Made by a program: the position numbers and the translations under genes. The notes under the pieces were generated by a model. It did not search any database. It was not told the DNA's origin and saw only the letters and a list, made by a program, of their open reading frames with translations. This document shows positions 17,680 to 25,525 of a stretch of DNA of 64,000 bases, one piece after another. Source of the DNA: Puniceicoccaceae bacterium (GTDB taxonomy: Bacteria; Verrucomicrobiota; Verrucomicrobiia; Opitutales; Coraliomargaritaceae); the NCBI GenBank assembly GCA_002729725.1, contig PBYS01000054.1, positions 62,001 through 126,000 on the forward strand. Reading direction: 5' to 3'. Each line of letters opens with the position of its first letter. The first letter of the stretch is position 1.

Positions 17680-17994
17680 TTATTTTATTCTAGAAATTTT
17701 ACCTGTCCGCCGCAAAAACGCAGGTGAAAGCACCGGCTGGTCTGGGTAGAGCAATTCCCATGGTTCCAGTTCAAAGGCTTGGGCCAATTGCGCCAATGAA
17801 GTCAGCTTCACGTCCTTTTTACGACCAGCTTCAAGCGATTGGTAATGCTTGTAGCTGATGGAGGCCAATTCGGCCACACCTTCTTGAGTAAGTCCCGCAG
17901 ATAAGCGCAGGCTTTTGAGCCGATTGGCGAGTTTGCTGTTATAGTCTTCCAAATGGGAGAAATAATACTCGACAAATGCGCCGCTGAACACCAT
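17680..17994 (-). CDS. XRE-family transcriptional regulator
   Basis: A 104-residue protein with a Cro/CI-type HTH at about residues 25-80 (LKSLRLSAGLTQEGVAELAS, YKHYQSLEAGRK, LTSLAQLAQAFELEPWELL). It is divergent from the outer-membrane protein gene at 18049, and its start codon is inside a perfect dyad (17982-18013). It probably represses its own promoter and perhaps its neighbour. Confidence 0.85.
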   Translation of the reverse strand: MVFSGAFVEYYFSHLEDYNSKLANRLKSLRLSAGLTQEGVAELASISYKHYQSLEAGRKKDVKLTSLAQLAQAFELEPWELLYPDQPVLSPAFLRRTGKISRIK

Positions 17995-18013
17995 CTACAG
18001 AAGGTGTTCAGCG
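17982..18013. promoter_or_regulatory. Putative operator: 11-bp perfect dyad
   Basis: CGCTGAACACC (17982-17992) and its exact complement GGTGTTCAGCG (18003-18013) flank a 10-base spacer. The dyad covers the XRE start codon and lies 36 bases before the ATG of the divergent gene. This fits an autoregulatory XRE operator, with dimer half-sites 21 bases apart. Confidence 0.55.
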
Positions 18014-18048
18014 CCTCCTAAAGACGGCGCCAGTTAACAGCAAACACC

Positions 18049-18681
18049 ATGAATACACTAAAACTCACAATCAGTGCGCTCCTCGCGAGCGCCTTTATTA
18101 ACGCAGCAAGTGCTGAGGAATCTGAGGGTTCGAACAGCGCTTTTGCCCTAACCGGGGGTTACGACACCCGACTGGGCGATCAATGGGGTGTCGTCTTCAT
18201 CGCCGATCATTTAATGATTGGCGGATCAGTTGGCGGATTCATCTACTCGGATGCGGCAGAACAATCGGCCGATCAGATCAACGACCTTTTCTCCTCCAGA
18301 TATGGAGATGATCCCGGGGTTGATGGCGATGCCACGACGTATTCGTTCTATGTGGCCTACATCATGGATCCTGAGGTGTCCGGTAGCTGGTATTGGGGGC
18401 TGGGGCTTAGCGGAGCGAGTGTCGATGCCAAGATCAGTGACTTCCAAGGCTTTGATGTTTCGGGAAGTTACACGGAGACAGTCGCTGATTTCTTCGTTGG
18501 CGTAACTGGCCACGAAAAGAACGGCTTTTTCTACGACATACGCATCGGCTACGGATACTCTATGGAGTTCAAGGGGGATGTCGATGTCAGTGGAAACGGC
18601 GTCAACCAGAGCTTTGACGTTGAAGACGAGTCGATGCTCGATGGTGTTTACGGCATGGTTTGTATCGGCTGGGCTTTCTGA
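18049..18681 (+). CDS. Small outer-membrane beta-barrel-like protein
   Basis: A 210-residue protein with a signal peptide (cleavage probably after INAASA, residue about 22). It has alternating beta strands rich in Gly, Tyr and Phe and ends in Phe, as outer-membrane barrels do. It is acidic with several Asp-rich loops. It is the only exported protein in this part of the island. A strong terminator follows. Regulation by the divergent XRE protein is likely from the shared dyad. Confidence 0.65.
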   Translation: MNTLKLTISALLASAFINAASAEESEGSNSAFALTGGYDTRLGDQWGVVFIADHLMIGGSVGGFIYSDAAEQSADQINDLFSSRYGDDPGVDGDATTYSFYVAYIMDPEVSGSWYWGLGLSGASVDAKISDFQGFDVSGSYTETVADFFVGVTGHEKNGFFYDIRIGYGYSMEFKGDVDVSGNGVNQSFDVEDESMLDGVYGMVCIGWAF

Positions 18682-18707
18682 AAATACTCCACATTTCTCC
18701 AACTCCG

Positions 18708-18740
18708 AAAGGTGAGTAGCTCCGGCTGCTCACCTTTTTT
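18708..18740 (+). terminator. Rho-independent terminator after the outer-membrane protein gene
   Basis: Stem AAAGGTGAG/CTCACCTTT (18708-18716 and 18729-18737) with an inner AGC/GCT extension, followed by a T-run to 18740. Confidence 0.8.
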
Positions 18741-18824
18741 AATCGCAGAAATTCCCCATTCTCATTAGGATTGCCGCCAGCATAACCCTTATATAGTGCT
18801 GCTACTCCCAACTGTCACATTACA

Positions 18825-21011
18825 ATGAGAATCAACCATTTCACCATCAGGAACTTCCGAAAACTAAAAGAGAGTAAGATCGAGCTTTCCGACAAAGAAA
18901 CCATCTTCGTCGGTGCGAATAACAGCGGAAAAACATCTGCGATGGATGCGCTTATTAAATTTTTGAGCAAAGATAACTCTAAGAGGATTAACACTACCGA
19001 CGTTACGCTCTGCAACTGGCAAGTAATCAACAAAATCGGCTCCGATTGGGCGGCTCAAGACGAGAACCCAATTGAGATTCAACCATGGCGCACCCTCCTC
19101 CCATCGCTCGATATTTGGATACATGTGGAAACTTCGCAGATTCATCGCGTGAGCCACTTAATTCCGAGTCTGGATTGGCCTGGTGGGAATTTGGGAGTTC
19201 GCATGCAACTCGAGCCTACTGACGAGTATACGCTGGAAGAACTATATACCGACTTTCGCAATGCCGAAAAGGCGGCCCGAGAAACGACTACGACAGCACA
19301 GCAAAACGAAGGCAGCACATTCTCTTTATGGCCAAAGACCATGCGCGATTTTTTGGACAAGAAACTCCATGAGTATTTTAGTATCCGCTGCTATTTACTT
19401 GATCCCGCAAATCCAACTCAACTTCCGGAAAATCACGTCCCCCTCGACCGCAGACCATTCGACGAGCTTTTTCGTATCCATGTTATTAATGCTCAACGGG
19501 GATTCTCAGATAACAGTTCTGACGAACCAAACAAGCACAAGCTAGCCGAGCAATTACGCGCCTATTATGATAAGCATCTAAACCCGAGTGACATGCCTGA
19601 CGCAAATGACGTCACAGCACTCAAGGCAATACATGATGCTCAAGTTACTTTTGACGGCAAACTAGAAGAGAGCTTTAAGCCGGCATTAGCAGATCTCAGC
19701 GAGATGAACTACCCGGGTTTCCTCAACCCTGACATCATCCTGACTAGCCAGCTTAGTCCAGTAGATGCACTCACACATAAATCAGGTATACAGTTCTCCG
19801 TACCAGTGGAAGACACAGAAACCTCTGCCGACCTGATGCGTCTGCCGGAAAATTACAATGGGCTGGGTTACCAGAACCTAATTTCCATGCTCTTTCAATT
19901 AGTTCGATTCAGAGATGAGTGGATGCGAATTGGGAAGGCAAGCAAGTCCGAGACAGCAAATGAGCCGCTGCAGTTGGTTCTGATTGAAGAACCCGAGGCT
20001 CATTTGCACGCACAAGCTCAGCAGGTATTCATCAAAAAAGCGTATGCCATACTCAGAAAGGGCATACCTGAACACCTCAAGACTCAGCTAGTAGTTAGCA
20101 CTCACTCGAGCCACATTGCCTACGAAACTGAATTCACCAGCTTAAGATATTTCAAGCGAAAGGCCCCCTCCAAAGAACTCTCGGTTCCTTGCGCTGAAGT
20201 CGTCAATTTATCGACAGTCTTTGGCGATGACGAAGAAACGCTTAAATTTGCGAAGCGATACCTCAAAACGACTCACTGCGACCTATTTTTCGCCGATGCT
20301 GCGATTCTTGTGGAAGGGCAAGCCGAACGATTACTCATACCACACTTTATACTAAAGAAATACCCCAACCTAAACAAAAGCTACGCAACCATTCTTGAGA
20401 TTGGCGGGAGTCACGCTCATCGCCTTAAACCACTCATCGAGGCATTGGGTCTTTACACACTAATAATTTCTGATCTCGACTCAATTGAAGCGGTCAAATC
20501 AACCAAGGTTCAACCTGAGCGAGGAAAAAAGTATCGAAGCGGCAATGATACGCTCAAAAAGTGGTTTCCGTTAAAATCAGACCAAGATGAGCTACTGGAT
20601 CTTCCGGCGGTCGACAAAATAACTGAGAACGGGCAGGTTCGGGTATCATACCAGTGTCCATTTGAAGTCGAATTCAACGGCAAGAAAGAAGAAGCAATTC
20701 CCTACACTTTCGAAGACGCCCTCGCACTCTCGAACATAGAACTCTTCAAAACGCATGCTAAAGATTCAACGGGTATGTTAAAAAAAATGTGCGACGCAGC
20801 AGCAAAAACGGAGTTCTCTACTGCCTGCAAAGAAATGTATGACGCGCTCAGTGGCGTGAAAGCTAAGATGGCGCTGGATGTTCTCTTCAACATTGATCCA
20901 TCGCTTCTTACAGTCCCCCAATACGTAGATGAGGGCTTACAATGGCTTGAGGAGAAATTCACTCGAAACATTGCACCCAAAACAGCGCCGAGCACGAAGG
21001 AGGCAGAATGA
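18825..21011 (+). CDS. OLD-family ATPase/TOPRIM nuclease (GajA-like)
   Basis: A 728-residue protein. The N-terminal ABC-type ATPase has Walker A GANNSGKT (30-37) after the FRKLKESKIEL start typical of RecF/OLD proteins, the Walker B LVLIEEPEAHLHAQAQQ, and a switch His in STHSSHIAYE. The C-terminal TOPRIM domain has the Glu in AAILVEGQAERLLIP and the Asp pair in IISDLDSIEAVK. This is the composition of the Gabija nuclease subunit GajA, which cuts phage DNA when nucleotides fall. Its 728 residues exceed the roughly 580 of classical GajA. ATGA overlap with the helicase gene. Confidence 0.85.
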   Translation: MRINHFTIRNFRKLKESKIELSDKETIFVGANNSGKTSAMDALIKFLSKDNSKRINTTDVTLCNWQVINKIGSDWAAQDENPIEIQPWRTLLPSLDIWIHVETSQIHRVSHLIPSLDWPGGNLGVRMQLEPTDEYTLEELYTDFRNAEKAARETTTTAQQNEGSTFSLWPKTMRDFLDKKLHEYFSIRCYLLDPANPTQLPENHVPLDRRPFDELFRIHVINAQRGFSDNSSDEPNKHKLAEQLRAYYDKHLNPSDMPDANDVTALKAIHDAQVTFDGKLEESFKPALADLSEMNYPGFLNPDIILTSQLSPVDALTHKSGIQFSVPVEDTETSADLMRLPENYNGLGYQNLISMLFQLVRFRDEWMRIGKASKSETANEPLQLVLIEEPEAHLHAQAQQVFIKKAYAILRKGIPEHLKTQLVVSTHSSHIAYETEFTSLRYFKRKAPSKELSVPCAEVVNLSTVFGDDEETLKFAKRYLKTTHCDLFFADAAILVEGQAERLLIPHFILKKYPNLNKSYATILEIGGSHAHRLKPLIEALGLYTLIISDLDSIEAVKSTKVQPERGKKYRSGNDTLKKWFPLKSDQDELLDLPAVDKITENGQVRVSYQCPFEVEFNGKKEEAIPYTFEDALALSNIELFKTHAKDSTGMLKKMCDAAAKTEFSTACKEMYDALSGVKAKMALDVLFNIDPSLLTVPQYVDEGLQWLEEKFTRNIAPKTAPSTKEAE

Positions 21012-22882
21012 GCACCGAAGGACAAACAGCTGATCAGATCATGCTAGAATGCTTGAATTTGGATACACCGAAGAGTTTTTTTCTCTTTGCCGGAGCAGGT
21101 TCGGGAAAAACACGTTCACTCGTTGAAGTTCTCAAACAATTCAAGAGTGCGTATGCAAAACGACTTCGAATTGCAGGGCAACAAGTGGCGATTATCACAT
21201 ACACAAATGCAGCTTGCGAGGAAATCCAACGCAGGCTCGATTACGATTCAACCTTTGAAGTATCTACCATCCACAGCTTCGCATGGCGTCTGATTCAACC
21301 CTACACCGAAGACATTCGTTTGAGCATCCGACAAAATTTGGTCGCTGAAATATCGGAACTGCACGAAGCTCAAGAGAAAGGGAGAGCAGGAACACAGGCT
21401 GCAATAGATCGCGAACGGAAGATCGAATCCAAAACAAAGCGACTCGGAAACCTCCCCACGGTTAAGAAGTTCACCTACAATCCAAACGGAGAAAATATTG
21501 GTCGAGACTCCCTCAATCACTCTGAGGTCATCTCACTAACTGCTGAATTCCTAAACCAGAAGCCCATAATGCGGCGCATTCTGGTGCAATCGTATCCGAT
21601 ATTGCTGATCGACGAGAGCCAGGACACAAACAAGGCACTGATCAATACGTTCTTCGAAGTGCAAAGACAACATCAGGGGGAATTCACGCTCGGTCTGTTT
21701 GGAGATACTATGCAGCGAATATACACTGACGGCGAAGAAAGCTTAGGGCGTAACATCCCAGAAGACTGGTCGCGGCCAGCAAAAACAATTAACTACCGCA
21801 GCCCTAAGCGCGTCATTCAACTCATCAATAATATCCGAGAACTAGTGCCAGGGGATGATCAACAGCAAACAGGTTGGGATCAAAGCGGAGAAGGATTTGT
21901 TCGCCTATTCGTCGTCCAAAACAGCGAGCAACTTGACAAGAGCCAGATCGAGCAACAGGTCAAAGAGCAGATGGCTGCAATTACTGGTGACCCTGAGTGG
22001 GCTGATGGCGTTTCTCCCGTAAAAACACTGTGCCTAGAGCACAAAATGGCAGCGCGACGCGGTGGTTTTTTTCAGTTTTTCAGTGCGCTAGCTAACATAA
22101 AGTCATCCTATACTGGGCTTTTAGACGGAAAGATGCGTGGTATTCCATTTTTCACTAAGCAGATCGTTCCGCTAGTGAGCGCTTTCCAATCTGAAGACAA
22201 GTTCGAGGTCGCCCGGATTGTCAGATCTTACTCACCTCTGCTCAACAAAGCAGCATTAGAATCGACACCGATTGAGCTCATTACTCGCGCCAGAGAGGCC
22301 GTAGATGCTCTAATGAGTCTATGGGACTCCAGTTACCCGACACTACAGGAAATCGTTCAAGAAATCCATCGCAGCGGATTATTCTTATTGCCTGAAGAAC
22401 TCAATATTATCGCATCACGATCATCCTCAACCCGTGAAGCGGCGGAGGAGGACCAAGAGAGCCCACTAGACGAGAAAGTTCTTGCGTGGGAGGCGGCTCT
22501 GCAAAGTAGCTATAGCGAAATCGTAACCTATGCCGCCTACATTTCTGATGAATCAGAGTTTGGAACTCACCAAGGCATCAAAGGACTTGAATTCCCAAGA
22601 GTCGTTGTCGTATTAGACGACCAAGAGGCAGGCGGCTTTCAGTGGAGCTACGAGAAATTGCTCGGAGCGAAGGCTCCAACCACGGCCGACCTCAAAAACG
22701 AGAGAGAAGGAAAAGAAACATCGATCGATAAAACCAGGCGTTTGTTTTATGTAACCTGCTCAAGAGCCGAGAAGAGTCTCGCCGTAATTGCATATACTGA
22801 CAACGCAGCCTCAGTGAAGCAGAGTGCGCTTGCTTTCGGCTGGTTTGCTGAGAGTGAAATTATTGAGCTAGGGGATACTTGA
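21008..22882 (+). CDS. UvrD/Rep-like helicase (GajB-like)
   Basis: A 624-residue superfamily 1A helicase. Motif I GAGSGKT at 29-35, motif II ILLIDESQDTN, motif III LGLFGDTMQRIY, motif IV NYRSPKRVIQLIN, motif V GIKGLEFPRVVVV and motif VI FYVTCSRAEKSLAV are all present. It overlaps the OLD nuclease gene by four bases, as in Gabija operons where GajB senses DNA ends and assists GajA. It is longer than classical GajB (about 500 residues), with an insert between motifs Ia and II. Confidence 0.85.
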   Translation: MSTEGQTADQIMLECLNLDTPKSFFLFAGAGSGKTRSLVEVLKQFKSAYAKRLRIAGQQVAIITYTNAACEEIQRRLDYDSTFEVSTIHSFAWRLIQPYTEDIRLSIRQNLVAEISELHEAQEKGRAGTQAAIDRERKIESKTKRLGNLPTVKKFTYNPNGENIGRDSLNHSEVISLTAEFLNQKPIMRRILVQSYPILLIDESQDTNKALINTFFEVQRQHQGEFTLGLFGDTMQRIYTDGEESLGRNIPEDWSRPAKTINYRSPKRVIQLINNIRELVPGDDQQQTGWDQSGEGFVRLFVVQNSEQLDKSQIEQQVKEQMAAITGDPEWADGVSPVKTLCLEHKMAARRGGFFQFFSALANIKSSYTGLLDGKMRGIPFFTKQIVPLVSAFQSEDKFEVARIVRSYSPLLNKAALESTPIELITRAREAVDALMSLWDSSYPTLQEIVQEIHRSGLFLLPEELNIIASRSSSTREAAEEDQESPLDEKVLAWEAALQSSYSEIVTYAAYISDESEFGTHQGIKGLEFPRVVVVLDDQEAGGFQWSYEKLLGAKAPTTADLKNEREGKETSIDKTRRLFYVTCSRAEKSLAVIAYTDNAASVKQSALAFGWFAESEIIELGDT

Positions 22883-22887
22883 AGCAT

Positions 22888-23580
22888 CTAAGAAGATGCT
22901 TCGCCTTGAATACGCAGCACATTCAGCTCTACTGACGAATCATGTTTATTGATCGTTTCTACCCAAAAGAAAACGACCTCTGCGTATTCAAGCCTCATTC
23001 CCATTGAGGCATGATAGACACTATGCGTGTTCATTTCGCCAATGGTAAACTCAGGCAACCAATATTTATCCATAGAATCCTCATATACGCCCGAACTTGG
23101 TTCAATTATGCCCCAATGCTTAAACTCAACCAGTGCGAAATCAGAAGCATCACGGCAATAGATTGTCTTGTGTTTCTTTTGCTGGATATCCCTTAGAATT
23201 AAAGTAGCCCGCTTAGTTTCATCGATTCTAGAAGGGACACCTTTTTTCAAAATAACTCTTTTAAAATCAAGACTGGGGTTCTTCGCAAATCCCTCTGTCT
23301 GAGCTCCCAGAAGCGAGACTGAAGATGGCGAGGACAAGCTACGCTCATGCCCTTCTCCGCCATTCACGCTCTCCATATTTTCAGGCTTTGATTCAAAAAC
23401 ACTATCGGAAGAGCCAGTGCGATTCACCGAATCTGCTCTATTTCCTAGACCTGCGATTTTAAACCCCCAGAAATCAACACCTCTTCCAGTCGCGACTGCA
23501 TATGCCAAGACCAGAAGGATAACAAATAATACAAAGGCAATAAGCCAGACCGGCAAGTGATTCGGATCAAAATCTTTCAT
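22888..23580 (-). CDS. Membrane-anchored hypothetical protein
   Basis: A 230-residue protein with one N-terminal transmembrane helix (about residues 10-31) followed by GVDFWGFKI, a signature often seen just after the membrane helix in small phage-defence or sensor proteins. Next comes a Ser/Gly-rich linker (about 50-95) and a beta-rich cytoplasmic domain. The family is not recognised. It converges on the helicase gene, only 5 bases from its stop. Confidence 0.55.
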   Translation of the reverse strand: MKDFDPNHLPVWLIAFVLFVILLVLAYAVATGRGVDFWGFKIAGLGNRADSVNRTGSSDSVFESKPENMESVNGGEGHERSLSSPSSVSLLGAQTEGFAKNPSLDFKRVILKKGVPSRIDETKRATLILRDIQQKKHKTIYCRDASDFALVEFKHWGIIEPSSGVYEDSMDKYWLPEFTIGEMNTHSVYHASMGMRLEYAEVVFFWVETINKHDSSVELNVLRIQGEASS

Positions 23581-23706
23581 TTACTTAAAAACCTCAGAGC
23601 GACTTAGGCGCAACAGTACATAGATACTTCAGAGCGAGAACTCCAGGAATATGATCGCCCCCCTGGCTGCGGGAACCACGACATTTCCACCCTCGATTCG
23701 TAAGCC

Positions 23707-23898
23707 TCACTTTTTTTTGCATCTCGCAGCTATTAGTCCCATGATGACTGCTGCAATTACAGTTGAAATCAGCCCAACGTAAATACTCCTATAAAACACC
23801 TGTGGTGCTGAATCGGCACCCTCCATTAGACCTTGAATAGTACAGCCTAAAAAAACTGAGGCTAACCAAATAATAAAATTTCCTATGTGATTTTTCAT
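23707..23898 (-). CDS. Small two-TM membrane protein
   Basis: A 63-residue protein with two hydrophobic helices (IGNFIIWLASVFLGCTI and YVGLISTVIAAVIMGLIA) and a Lys-rich tail. It is 4 bases downstream of the 23903 gene on the same strand. It may be a small membrane effector or a partner of the neighbouring genes. Confidence 0.45.
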   Translation of the reverse strand: MKNHIGNFIIWLASVFLGCTIQGLMEGADSAPQVFYRSIYVGLISTVIAAVIMGLIAARCKKK

Positions 23899-23902
23899 TT
23901 TT

Positions 23903-24298
23903 TCAATTAAGTTGCGGCGGATTAATCTGCCTAATGTGGAGTTTTATCCTGTCCGGTTTCATTGCCTCAATTTCACACGCAAAGGTATATTTTTGACCAT
24001 AATCAATTTCAACCCGACACGCATCAAACTGAGATTTGTTGTATTTCCAAAAGGAAGCTAGGCCACTCCAGATGTAGGCATCATGGAAAGAAAAAGATAC
24101 GATGTCCTTGAACCCTTTCTCGCGACATCGGTCAGCATCAAAAGCCTGGTTTAAATCAACCGGCTTTAGCTTAACCTTGAACGTTACGACACGACTTAGA
24201 AGCTCCAAACTAGCCGCCTCCGCACCGACAGTATCAGAACTATGCTCATAATTAAGCTGCATGCTAAACTTTCCTTTTCTTAAGTTCCTGATCATCAC
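23903..24298 (-). CDS. Hypothetical protein
   Basis: A 131-residue protein; the likely start is the internal Met 12 (about 24265), giving 120 residues. It is predicted alpha/beta, with no recognised domain, signal or membrane segment. It lies between the Abi-alpha-like gene and the two-TM gene, all on the minus strand. Confidence 0.45.
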   Translation of the reverse strand: MMIRNLRKGKFSMQLNYEHSSDTVGAEAASLELLSRVVTFKVKLKPVDLNQAFDADRCREKGFKDIVSFSFHDAYIWSGLASFWKYNKSQFDACRVEIDYGQKYTFACEIEAMKPDRIKLHIRQINPPQLN

Positions 24299-24331
24299 TT
24301 CTGTTGTAAATAATTGAAAGACATTATTCTC

Positions 24332-24958
24332 TTACTGATCAAAATCGCGTACGCACCTCATAAATTCGTGTCCAGTTGTTGTTAAATGCCACAATTGCTC
24401 GGTTCTAACAATTAATTCTAGTTTCTTTAGATGAATGTGATTGAATGTCCTCTCGCGTTCAAAATCAGGGATGCTAAATTGTGAACTCAACACCTTCAGA
24501 ACTAAGATATATCGATTTCTAGGCTCCTTATTAGCAATGTGCAACAGCAACAACGCATCTTGTGATGTCATTTTTGCTAACAATTTAGCGATCTCGGGAT
24601 GCACACCTCCTTCAAGAAACTCCCGAGCTAGAAGATTTGACCATAAAGATCTCATGGATTCATCGGTCATCTGCTCAGTATTATCCAAAGCCTCATAAAC
24701 CACCTGCGGCTTCACCACAGTCCTTTTATTCGGTGTTTTCGCGCCAACCTTCTCTTTCGCTTCGTAAAGGCATTTGGCAGCTAAACCTTGCTGATGAGCA
24801 TTCAGTGCCTCAAACTTGCTCTGTATAAAAACTCCAGCTCCCGCTGTTGTGGCAGTAAGTGGAGACACTATTTTTTCAAATGTGTCACACAAAGTTTCAG
24901 CGATTCGATTGATCCCCTCGGACGGCAGCAACTCCACAATTTTCTTAATCTCATCCAT
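24332..24958 (-). CDS. Abi-alpha/DUF4393-like protein
   Basis: A 208-residue protein with the DUF4393-like order: an N-terminal helix, a Gly/Ala turn (TTAGAGVFIQSKFE), then VVYEALDNTEQMTDESMRS and LWSNLLAREFLEGGVHPEI, where residues alternate as in the helical core of that family. A winged-helix-like end follows (FNHIHLKKLELIVRTEQLWHLTTTG). Members have been named after abortive-infection proteins, but the mechanism is not established. It is first in a minus-strand group at the right end of the island. Confidence 0.6.
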   Translation of the reverse strand: MDEIKKIVELLPSEGINRIAETLCDTFEKIVSPLTATTAGAGVFIQSKFEALNAHQQGLAAKCLYEAKEKVGAKTPNKRTVVKPQVVYEALDNTEQMTDESMRSLWSNLLAREFLEGGVHPEIAKLLAKMTSQDALLLLHIANKEPRNRYILVLKVLSSQFSIPDFERERTFNHIHLKKLELIVRTEQLWHLTTTGHEFMRCVRDFDQ

Positions 24959-25291
24959 TGAAAAGAATTAAGGAAGGCCGATAAATAATTCAAGCTAACA
25001 TAAACTTGTCAGCCAAAGGCAATCGTCCCACAACCAGTCAGCTGCAACCTCGGGCATAAGGCTACAAAGGTTCGCTCTACCATCCCCCTGCTCTCCTACC
25101 GGGATTCGTTTGGGATTAAGGGCGGAGAAAACGGAGAATTTTGGAGAACATCGGGGGAGAATCAGAGAAACTCGCCGTCTCGGGCACGATTAATTGACAC
25201 TCATTACTCCCATCATAGAGTTGCACGTTCGCCCTAAAAACACCCAACCCCTTCACTCCGTTGTAGTTATCGAGACTAGCCACAGAGGCAT
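24959..25291. other. Non-coding junction between island and tRNA-Pro
   Basis: About 330 bases without a convincing gene. It contains a purine-rich GGAGAA-repeated stretch (about 25132-25165). It is the likely zone of the right island border. I see no copy of the tRNA 3' end here. Confidence 0.4.
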
Positions 25292-25325
25292 AAAAAAAGC
25301 CGCGAACCTTTGGGAAGTTCGCGGC
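25292..25325 (-). terminator. Rho-independent terminator of tRNA-Pro
   Basis: On the minus strand the stem GCCGCGAAC/GTTCGCGGC (25299-25325) is followed by seven T (25298-25292). It lies 9 bases beyond the encoded CCA of tRNA-Pro. Confidence 0.85.
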
Positions 25326-25334
25326 AATTCATTT

Positions 25335-25412
<78 letters not shown>

Positions 25413-25525
25413 TTGATCCAAGGAAGTGGCGAAGTGCATCATATTTTTTGGCGCTGTCAACTAACATTTTCATAGAAATTTAGTTCGCCCTTTTTCTGAA
25501 GATCTACAGCCTAATTTTTCCTGTT

